Source: Tricholomella constricta (taxonomy: Eukaryota > Basidiomycota > Agaricomycetes > Agaricales > Lyophyllaceae). From it: a DNA stretch of 64,000 nucleotides. The stretch spans positions 1 through 64,000 of the forward strand of contig JAACJP010000036.1 of the NCBI GenBank assembly GCA_013368375.1. The letters are read 5' to 3'. Below, piece by piece: positions 56,663 through 64,000 of this stretch. The position numbers were made by a program, and so were the translations under genes. Below the pieces are notes generated by a model, which was not told where the DNA came from, did not search any database, and saw only the letters and a program-made list of their open reading frames with translations. Position 1 is the stretch's first letter. Every line of letters starts with the position of its first letter.

Positions 56663-57937
56663 ATGGTCCAACATGCTGCAGTGAAAACACCTTGGAGAAC
56701 GGTCAGCGGCGTTGGCAAACGAGCAACATCCACCCACATCAAATACCCACATAATCCCAGATCCTTCGAAATACTTATGGAGGCTAAGACAGTGACACCG
56801 TTACTGGTCAATGGTATCTCGGCCAGCACTTGGACCGGCGAAAATCTCCTCTCCCTTGGTCTCACTGTCATACTGAAGAAGGCCTTGCCCTGGAACGGCA
56901 CGGAACAGTCAACTGCCTCAACTCGGGTGAAGAGCAATTCTCAGCTAGTGCAGTTCATACGGGCAGTTCCCAAGAAGAAACTCAATGGCTCCTTTGAAGA
57001 CATTTCGACGCTCCTGGAGCGGCACGATTGTCAAATCGGCTTTTCATTCTATTCGTCACTTCAGGAACAGTTATCGCGTCGGCTTTTTGCAAACGAGGCT
57101 CAACCAATAGTCTTGGTAACAAGAGAACTCCGTCGACTACCTCCCGTCCAATATTACCCCGACGAGACTACAAGCATAGCCTCTGCGAGCGTAGAAAATC
57201 TATCGGTGGTAAATAGTGAATATGACCCGGCGGCCGACTCCATTTCTACAACCTCGTCTGTGGATCTTGGCAAGCCACCCATCAAGGACGAGTTGGTGAC
57301 AACTTTCGCAGGGATCGAATTCATAAAGGTTGTTATAGTCCTGCTCCAGGCCAATGGTAAGAAACGATCACACGGCACAGAATACAGTAAACCGGGGATT
57401 TCGCAGAACTATTATGCCCATGTCAGGATGCGGGCAGGCAGCTATAACTGCAAAACGGATGGTAGTGTGCATGTGATGACCTGGTCCAGGGGGATTGAAA
57501 AATATCGCGACGACGTGGTCCTTTTCGAGATCGAGGCCAAGGCTGACGGCGATGTTGTGTTCTTACCACAACACGCGGCGGAACTTTTGGCACAAATGTG
57601 GCGCCGCAAAGTAGCACTCAAAGCGGCTGGTATCACGTCCTGGGACTCAGTGATCGAGGTGTATCGACGACCTTTTTTAGTATGTATCAATGATACCAAG
57701 TTGAGGATCGTCTCGGCAATATTCTCCGTGGCATGGCTCAACGAGGTTTTGGGCCCCATCAGAGACGATGTCAAGGAGTCTCCAGACTTGCCCAGTTTAT
57801 ATCAGCGAATTCGCGTCTCCACTCCGCTCTGTTTGGACACACCCTTCGGAAGAATGGAGGCTGCAGAGTTCCTCGCTCATTTGGCGGTCACTTCGAGTTT
57901 ACCTTCGCCGGGCCCCGAGTGTTTGAAGAGTACCTGA
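56663..57937 (+). CDS. Hypothetical protein, single exon
   Basis: The frame is open much further upstream, but the ATG at 56,663 (MVQHAAVKTPWRTVSGVGKR) follows a TATA box and a CT-rich leader and gives 425 residues. No domain is recognised. The protein has a mixed alpha/beta look with EIEAKADGDVVFLPQHAAEL near residue 300, and no signal peptide or membrane segment. Its start is near the right end of the Ty3 insertion (about 280 bp), so its original promoter region has been split from that of the divergent gene at 50,948. Confidence 0.6.
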   Translation: MVQHAAVKTPWRTVSGVGKRATSTHIKYPHNPRSFEILMEAKTVTPLLVNGISASTWTGENLLSLGLTVILKKALPWNGTEQSTASTRVKSNSQLVQFIRAVPKKKLNGSFEDISTLLERHDCQIGFSFYSSLQEQLSRRLFANEAQPIVLVTRELRRLPPVQYYPDETTSIASASVENLSVVNSEYDPAADSISTTSSVDLGKPPIKDELVTTFAGIEFIKVVIVLLQANGKKRSHGTEYSKPGISQNYYAHVRMRAGSYNCKTDGSVHVMTWSRGIEKYRDDVVLFEIEAKADGDVVFLPQHAAELLAQMWRRKVALKAAGITSWDSVIEVYRRPFLVCINDTKLRIVSAIFSVAWLNEVLGPIRDDVKESPDLPSLYQRIRVSTPLCLDTPFGRMEAAEFLAHLAVTSSLPSPGPECLKST

Positions 57938-58940
57938 CTTTCTAGAGTAGTAATATTCCCAAATGACTGAGACTACTAGTGTGCATCTGAATATAAACAT
58001 ATATGCCTGTATGTCAGTGTGCGCCGTGCGCGGGATACACAATACAACTCTGACATGCTGCTGACATGCCATGAAATAGGGAAGAAAAAGCCCGTTGAAA
58101 TGATTACAACCTCCAATTAGCGCACTTGGTGATGCAAGAGGTGAGTACGAGGCATTATCAAATACTAAACCACGCCGTTCCTCTGATGAAAAGATATATA
58201 AGGTAGGGAGGTCTGCCTGAAAGTGTTTGCGCTTGTCCATGAACTGTTCATTTACGCGTTGTGGCGTACCTCACTTGGAATGCCGAGCGCCTCGCCCTCC
58301 TGCGACGACTCTACCCTGTGCACGATTACCCCCCGGGCCAACGCTACCTGCAACTATCAGTCACTGCAAAACACTTCAACTGATGTTTGCAGTTGGGTTT
58401 TGCAAAGAAGAGACAGTGTTGCCTGCTTCTGGTGTTCCCCGCTTATGTGTTCTTTCTCTCGCTCGCAAATATATCCAATCCATACAAATTTATCAGTCAT
58501 ATCGATTGGCACTCTCGAAATTAAAGCAGACCATTTCATTCATCGTTACTCATTTAGACTTTACTCTTTTGTAATACCGGTCCTGGCAATTGTATTTGCC
58601 GAAGATGTGGCAACGGCGCCACAGCTGACCCTCCCGGTATGTTCTTGCCAGTGACTTTTCCAGTCTTAATTTCAGTTTCAACACCCCCGCCCATCCTTCT
58701 CAGCTCTTGCGATCGCCTTCCGCGAGCGCATTGTATGTGGGGCATAATTCATCCCATTGTAAGCCTGGCGCCCCAGTCTTACGCGCGCGGACTCTTAACT
58801 TTCACGTGACCTTCAAACCTTATCTTATCAACTGACACGTACCATATATGGACATTGAACCTTATTCTACAGTAGATCATCGTACCGTAACCCTGTCCTG
58901 TATCCCCTCACGTTCCCGAGAATACACTGTGGTCCTGTTA
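57938..58940. other. No recognised gene
   Basis: Frames at 58,223-58,654 overlap in two phases and lack domains. The presumed terminator region of the preceding gene lies at the start. Confidence 0.4.
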
Positions 58941-59322
58941 ACCTGTGGGACCGCAACCCAGTGAGCCTAATCGACGACAGGCTTTCACTTTTTTTTTAAC
59001 ACCGGCTACTGTGCTTCTTTGCTTGTTATCTTATCTGCTGGCCACCCTGGATAACGACACCCCCATCCGTTTCACCCGCCACACCACATCTCTATACAAC
59101 CTTCCCGTCCTTCCTCCTCTCGAACCATTCCCTCGTTTCCGAAAACCCCAGCTGTCTGCCCCTGACCACCTCTCGGACGACGAATCTGAGGCCGAGGACC
59201 ATCCACCCTTTTTTGGCACCTTCCCTCGTCCCTTCCAGCTCCCACCTCGTGTAGCCCTTCCCAAACAGATCATCCCTCCCTCTCTTGCATCACAATCCCC
59301 TTCCCCTGCCCTCCTGTCTACC

Positions 59323-60168
59323 ATGGCTTCCAAAATTATCGCTCCCTTTGCTGGCCCCATCACCCCCTCTGCTATCAACGACTGGCTTAGTCAATGTGAA
59401 AATGGCTTTGCTATCTATGCCGCTACCAAGTCCGAAAAATCCCCGGAGCTTGACGTCGTCACCAAGATCCGGCTGACAGGCACTCAGCTGCATGAGCCGT
59501 CCGCTGCGGCCTGGTGGAATGCTGGAAGGAAGGAGTTTTTGAAGCTGGCGACGTGGGAGGAATTTGAAAAGCAGATTTGGAAGAGGTTCATGGCCAAGGG
59601 GTACAAGCTTATTGCCCTTTGTACGTTCTTCCTTTGCTCTCAGGGAAGGCAGTCATTCGCGGAGTATTCAGCGGCCCTCATGGAGGCTCGAAATCTTGCG
59701 GGATCCACTGTCATCACTCCCACCATCTACAAGTACCAGCTCCTCTTCCATGCCCACTCTATCCTCCTCCTTCGTATCATGGCTCTACCTGACTTCGACA
59801 TCGACGTTATCACTGTTGACGATCTGATCTCCCTCATGTCCATGCAGTGGGAGAGTATCATCGTTGAGGCGAGTGGTCGATCCTCTTCTCGTCTCCCTGC
59901 CTCCGGTCCATCTCTCAGCACATCCTCCACCCCCACCCCTGTCTCTCTCGCCCCCAGCCGCCCTTTCCGTCCTCTTACCGATGAAGAACGTGCAGAACGG
60001 GACCGTCTTACTGCTGCTGGTGGCTGCTGGAAATGTAAGAAGACTCCTGCTGATCCGGGATGGATTAACCACCAGCGTCGTAACTGCCCAGGAGATGCCG
60101 CCAAAGGTATTCTCCCAGGACCTGACTTTGTTGATTACACGACTCGCGCTAAATTGACGCGACGGTGA
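59323..60168 (+). CDS. Retrotransposon Gag-like protein
   Basis: The open frame begins upstream at about 58,945 without an ATG; the first ATG in frame gives MASKIIAPFAGPITPSAIND and about 281 residues. AAWWNAGRKEFLKLATWEEF followed by EKQIWKRFMAKG is the retrotransposon capsid signature. The C-terminus holds a zinc-knuckle-like CWKCKKTPADPGWINHQRRN followed by CPGD. Proline-rich sequence precedes the ATG in the same frame, so an upstream exon or an eroded start is likely. No pol gene of the same type follows: a purine tract (60,184-60,205) and an LTR-like sequence come next. It is probably a gag-only or decayed element. Confidence 0.7.
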   Translation: MASKIIAPFAGPITPSAINDWLSQCENGFAIYAATKSEKSPELDVVTKIRLTGTQLHEPSAAAWWNAGRKEFLKLATWEEFEKQIWKRFMAKGYKLIALCTFFLCSQGRQSFAEYSAALMEARNLAGSTVITPTIYKYQLLFHAHSILLLRIMALPDFDIDVITVDDLISLMSMQWESIIVEASGRSSSRLPASGPSLSTSSTPTPVSLAPSRPFRPLTDEERAERDRLTAAGGCWKCKKTPADPGWINHQRRNCPGDAAKGILPGPDFVDYTTRAKLTRR

Positions 60169-60210
60169 ACACGTGACCCGAGCGCAGGAGAAAGGAGGGA
60201 ACGGAAGTAT

Positions 60211-60423
60211 ATGTGGTACTGCACAGTACCACCCATATATGTCAACGGACGATCGGACATATACCTCAGTCGTTTCCCAGATAAACAGACTGAGGTATGT
60301 GGCCGAACTTACTTATTTGATGGACCACTTACTTACAACATGTATTAGCGTACTTTACAACAGGTATATAACTAATACAGTCGTTTCCCAGATAAACAGA
60401 CTGAGCGTACTTTACAACAGGTT
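60211..60423. repeat. LTR-like sequence with hairpins and unspliced/spliced tandem units
   Basis: It begins TGTGGTACTGCACAGTACCA (9-base hairpin arms) just after a purine-rich AGGAGAAAGGAGGGAACGG tract. S (60,267-60,294, within arms ACCTCAGTC and GACTGAGGT) is followed by a 54-base GTATGT...ATTAG stretch (60,295-60,348), T (60,349-60,363, CGTACTTTACAACAG) and a 17-base GTATATAACTAATACAG. Then S and T recur directly joined (about 60,381-60,420). The copia frame starts next. Confidence 0.65.
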
Positions 60424-61277
60424 ATGGGCCCCGTGCAGTACTCGGAAGGTGGGGACATTGACGCACACTTCGCTGCCCTGCGCACGGCGTGGAACAACGC
60501 AAACACGCAAGGTGCTGACATCAAGGACGCGAAGTTCCGGATGATTGTACTCAAGTCCATGCCCGTCGCATGGGCGATCCTGATATCCACGCTGGCCCAC
60601 ATACCCACATCCACGGCAATCATCACACACCTTACCCTACACGCCACACTCGTGCGTGCCAAGGCCGGACCAGCGACGTCCCAGTCGGCACAGGCGCTGT
60701 CGACACAAAGCCGACGCAACGTCCGAAACCCCCACCTGAAGTGTGATAACTGCGGACGGTTGGGCCACATGGGGCCTGACTGCTACCGGGAGGGAGGGGG
60801 CAAGGCCGGTCAGTACCCTGAATGGTGGAAACGAGATAAACCCACTACACCTGCGATGCCCGCAACGGTACCGGCAGCGAACTCAGCCGTATCGAGCACG
60901 ACGAACCCACTGTACCTCGCACTAGCAGCCACGCACCCGACGACGCGGAGCGCCACACTCGTGACATATGCCGACTCCGCCGCCAGCAATCATTTCTTTG
61001 CATGCCGCGGGGACTTTGAGACATACGGCCCCATCCCTGACGGCACGACGAAGGGATCCACAGCCAACGGCGGCGACTTCAGGATGGCTGGAACCGGGAG
61101 AGTTAGAAAGAATGTGGTACATGAGGGACGGAAGGTGCAACTCACCTTTGAACACGCAATCCACACCCCAGACCTCACGCATAACCTCGTCTCCATCGGC
61201 TGCCTCGGTGCAAGGGGCTGCAGCGTCATGTTCTCTGGCAACGGGGCGACGTTCTTTGACCGAACCGCACAGCGTTC
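60424..61277 (+). CDS. Copia element Gag C-terminus and protease
   Basis: An open frame from ATG at 60,424 carries FRMIVLKSMPVAWAILISTL typical of the copia gag (UBN2-like) region, then the zinc knuckle CDNCGRLGHMGPDC (C-x2-C-x4-H-x4-C). VTYADSAASNHFFACRGDF, the D-S-A-S aspartic protease site, follows. The N-terminal gag is missing or in an unrecognised upstream exon. At about 61,265 the correct frame moves to another phase, so at least one base has been gained or lost. Confidence 0.82.
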
Positions 61278-64000
61278 ATGCACGGCGAGGCCGTCGGCAC
61301 GATGTACAAGATACACTTTACGACGGACATCACAGTCCCACCCCGCTTTGCCGCACTCCTCACCCACCCTGCACGCTCCAATAACAGCCCTGCGCCGCTT
61401 GAGACATGGCACCGCAGGCTCGGACACATCTCTGAGGCCACAGTACTCGCCATGCTGCACCAGGACTTAGTACGAGGGATGTCCATGCTGAGGAAGAGCA
61501 GTGACGGGCGCTGCGAGGATTTTATCCTGGGGAAGCATGCTCGCCGACCGTTCGACGCCACGGTGGACCCAGAGAGTGAGCCTAACGAACGCGCGTGCTT
61601 TGATTTGTGGGGACCAGCACGTGTCCAGACCCCGGGAGGGAAGAGCTGGATGATGCTCGGGAGCGACCATGGGGGAGCAGGCACCGAGATATACCTACTA
61701 GCTGACAAAAAGGCAACCACAACGGTTATACCCCTACAGGAGTACGTTGCGATGAAGGAGCGACAGGTGGGGAAAGCCGTGAAAGCGGTGCGGACGGATG
61801 GAGGTGGGGAGTTCGTAAACGAACTTTGGGATGGCTTCTGCCGGGAGAAGGGGATCGTCCACGAGACCACAGCCCCGTATTCCTCGGCGGCCAACGGCGT
61901 GGCCGAACGCGCGAACAGAACCATCCTCGATCGCGGGCGGAGCATGATGGCTGACTCCAACCTACCTGCAACGTACTGGGGGGAGGCCATGGCGACCGCA
62001 GTCTATATCATGAACATCACTCCCTCATCACGCCACCCTGGCACTACACCCTATGAGATCGCGACTGGCAACAAACCTGACGTGTCTTACCTGAGACCAT
62101 TTGGATGCACGGCGTATGCGCATGTCCCGAAGGAACACGGTGGAAGCAAACTCGAGCCGAGGTCGATCAAGTGCGTTCTGATCGGATATTTCGGCCCAGG
62201 GGACTATAAGCTTCTCGACCGATCAAACGGAAGCATAATCAGGTCCAGGGACGTCATATTTGAAGAAGGCCGGGCTAACCGGACACTCGAACCGCTCCAG
62301 ACCCCCGATGACGACCCACTCGAACTCCTACCAGCACACCCGGCCGAAGCAGATGACACAGATGCCCCCACAGCTGAAACCCCCCCATCGACTGACAGCA
62401 AGTCAACTGACGGTGATGGTGACGGTCCCGAAGACGGAGGCGCAATAGCGCCACCCGCCCAGCCAGCACCACTACGCCGCTCAACAAGAGTAGTTGTCCC
62501 ATCCGCTGGTGCCGTAGCTAACACCGAGTCCAAAGCAGTGGAACGGGATGCAATTGCACGCAAGCTCGACTGGGCACGCGAGAACCTACGCTCGACGAAC
62601 ACCGCCCTCTCGGCTCTGACAGCCAACACCGAGCCGACGTGGGTTCCCCGCTCGTACTCAGAGGCCATGACACACCCAGACCTGTGGAAAGGACCCATGG
62701 ACGAGGAGATGGCAAGGATGGCGGAGAGAAAAGTGTGGACTCTGGTCGAGAGGCAAGAGGGAGCGAGAACTATGAAAAACCGCTGGACATTCGCGGTCAA
62801 GTACAACACCGAAGGCCAACCAATCAAACGCAAGGCCCGCCTAGTTGCTAAAGGATTCACCCAAATCCCCGGCGTCGACTTCTTTGAATCATATGCCTCC
62901 GTTGTGCGGTACGAATCGCTCCGAATCAACTTAGCCGTCGGCACCACGCTAGACATGGAAATCTGGCAGGTAGACTACACAAGTGCCTACCTCAACTCGC
63001 CAAATCAAGTCCCAGTACTGATGGAACAACCGGAGGGATACGAGAAGAGTGTACGCGAGGTATACGAGATGCGGGCTGCTGAGGGAGTGAAGGTGGACAG
63101 CGGACATGAGGAGGAGGACATGGAGGACACTAAGGGAATTGTCGCGTTGGTGGACAAGGCGATCTATGGGACCATGGACGGCGCCCACAACTGGTGGAAG
63201 ACTCTGGACGCAGAAATGACGCAACTAGGATATGTTAAGTCGAGGGCAGACCAATCCGTCCGTTGGAGGAAACAGGAGGAGGAGATCACCGTCACCTGCA
63301 CTTACACTGACGATGTCATTGGTATTTCCTCCACCGCGGATGGAGCGGCGACCGCCAGAAAGGAATTTGGGGAGAAATACGAGGTGAAGGACCTCGGAGA
63401 CATCGAGATGGTACTAGGTATCCGTGTCAAGCGCGACCGCACCAAACGCGAACTCACCCTCGATCAGGAGGAGTACCTCAAACGGGTACTCGAGCGCCAC
63501 AACATGAGTGACTGTATGCCGAAATACACCCCACTCCCACCGGGCACACTCCTGACGCGCGCACAAGCCCCCGAGTCCGACGACGACAGACACTTCATGC
63601 GTGACAAGCCGTACCGCGAGGTTCTGGGTGCCATTATGTACGCCCAGATAGCCACGCGCCCCGATCTCTCCTTCTCGGTCGCCTCACTCAGCCGGTACAG
63701 CGCCAACCCCGGGCGCGCACACTGGGAAGCCCTGATGCACGTACTCAGGTACATCAAGGCCACCCTGCACTACAAGATCACATACAGAGGAGACGACGCC
63801 ACCATCGTACCTCATGGCTACGTCGACTCCGACTATGCCGGGGACCCAGACAGCAGGAAGTCCGTGACTGGAATGGTCTTCCTCCAAGCCGGCGGGCCGA
63901 CGTCCTGGAGCTCGAGGTTCCAGGAGACTGTTAGGACCTGTGTAGCACGCCGGTTACAGAGTTATTCTGGAACCACCGAAGCGGACAGGCCTGACGTCCG
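61278..64000 (+). CDS. Copia integrase, reverse transcriptase and partial RNase H
   Basis: A single open frame from the ATG at 61,278 runs to the window end. ETWHRRLGHISEATVLAMLH is the pre-integrase H-H motif. The matching Cys pair reads CEDF, so the second zinc-binding Cys is lost. Integrase residues are FDLWGP (Asp), VRTDGGGEFVN (Asp) and NGVAERANRT (Glu). Reverse transcriptase motifs are RKARLVAKGFTQIPGVDFFE, QVDYTSAYLNS and TYTDDVIGI, the last being the active site. RNase H starts at GYVDSDYAGDPDSRKSVTG, but after TSWSSRFQETV about ten extra residues precede a TTEA stretch, which suggests a small insertion near 63,929. Confidence 0.88.
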   Translation, partial: MHGEAVGTMYKIHFTTDITVPPRFAALLTHPARSNNSPAPLETWHRRLGHISEATVLAMLHQDLVRGMSMLRKSSDGRCEDFILGKHARRPFDATVDPESEPNERACFDLWGPARVQTPGGKSWMMLGSDHGGAGTEIYLLADKKATTTVIPLQEYVAMKERQVGKAVKAVRTDGGGEFVNELWDGFCREKGIVHETTAPYSSAANGVAERANRTILDRGRSMMADSNLPATYWGEAMATAVYIMNITPSSRHPGTTPYEIATGNKPDVSYLRPFGCTAYAHVPKEHGGSKLEPRSIKCVLIGYFGPGDYKLLDRSNGSIIRSRDVIFEEGRANRTLEPLQTPDDDPLELLPAHPAEADDTDAPTAETPPSTDSKSTDGDGDGPEDGGAIAPPAQPAPLRRSTRVVVPSAGAVANTESKAVERDAIARKLDWARENLRSTNTALSALTANTEPTWVPRSYSEAMTHPDLWKGPMDEEMARMAERKVWTLVERQEGARTMKNRWTFAVKYNTEGQPIKRKARLVAKGFTQIPGVDFFESYASVVRYESLRINLAVGTTLDMEIWQVDYTSAYLNSPNQVPVLMEQPEGYEKSVREVYEMRAAEGVKVDSGHEEEDMEDTKGIVALVDKAIYGTMDGAHNWWKTLDAEMTQLGYVKSRADQSVRWRKQEEEITVTCTYTDDVIGISSTADGAATARKEFGEKYEVKDLGDIEMVLGIRVKRDRTKRELTLDQEEYLKRVLERHNMSDCMPKYTPLPPGTLLTRAQAPESDDDRHFMRDKPYREVLGAIMYAQIATRPDLSFSVASLSRYSANPGRAHWEALMHVLRYIKATLHYKITYRGDDATIVPHGYVDSDYAGDPDSRKSVTGMVFLQAGGPTSWSSRFQETVRTCVARRLQSYSGTTEADRPDV

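Larger units (their letters stand above)
60424..64000 (+). mobile_element. Ty1/Copia retrotransposon, partial, running off the window
   Basis: Gag-protease, integrase, reverse transcriptase and the start of RNase H appear in copia order on the plus strand. The 5' LTR is not clearly identified, and the 3' end lies beyond the window. The frame break at about 61,265 and changed residues indicate a decaying copy. Confidence 0.85.

Noticed and set aside
1..64000. tRNA or rRNA genes
   Set aside because: Reading for paired A-box and B-box (GGTTCGAATCC-like) sequences and for conserved rRNA words gave no convincing candidate. A covariance-model search would be decisive.

Overview
The window looks like nuclear DNA of a mushroom-forming basidiomycete (Agaricomycetes). 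Genes are split by many introns of about 40-60 bases with GT...AG ends. The recognisable proteins (a Par32/DUF3602 protein, a PSD2-type phosphatidylserine decarboxylase, a C2H2 plus Zn2Cys6 factor, Agaricomycete-type seven-helix membrane proteins) and the retroelements (a chromodomain Ty3 element and a Ty1/copia element) fit this. No rRNA, tRNA or CRISPR array was recognised.

Layout. 1-19.9 kb is a repeat-rich graveyard. It holds decayed, intron-bearing pieces of at least five unrelated host genes: UBP14-type deubiquitinase, GH38 alpha-mannosidase, a metallophosphoesterase, a SET-domain protein and pyruvate dehydrogenase kinase. Among them lie three copies of a 1.0-1.1 kb Helitron-like element (3' hairpin plus CTAG), three copies of an unnamed GC-rich repeat X, six full and one half copy of a near-perfect palindrome, two tandem arrays, and a roughly 1 kb stretch packed with short perfect hairpins (18.86-19.85 kb). 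20.0-21.4 kb is an intact eight-exon membrane protein gene. 22-25 kb is poorly resolved, with an F-box-like remnant. 26.0-26.9 kb is an intact DUF3602 gene. 27.8-36.3 kb contains several degenerate copies of an unclassified repeat R on both sides of a transcription factor gene (30.9-33.8 kb).

36.9-40.5 kb carries two adjacent same-strand genes: a protein joining a helical N-terminus to a receiver-like C-terminus, and a protein with two nucleotidyltransferase-like domains. A small secreted protein gene follows at 41.5 kb, then a hairpin-rich element at 42.1-42.6 kb. 43.3-48.0 kb is the phosphatidylserine decarboxylase gene. 49.0-49.5 kb is a broken copy of the second nucleotidyltransferase domain. 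Two divergent genes of unknown function (50 kb minus, 56.7 kb plus) are separated by a young Ty3/chromovirus element (51,263-56,381) with apparently identical LTRs, a perfect TGTAC target duplication and a signature of self-primed reverse transcription, but with RNase H deleted. 58.9 kb to the end holds a gag-like gene, an LTR-like piece, and a copia element that runs off the window.

The least explained signals are the hairpin array at 19 kb, a repeated unspliced-plus-spliced tandem architecture seen independently at 42.2 and 60.3 kb, and the palindrome family spread over 6.5-17.9 kb. Exon models were made by eye from splice signals and reading-frame continuity; family names come from recognised motifs, not searches.
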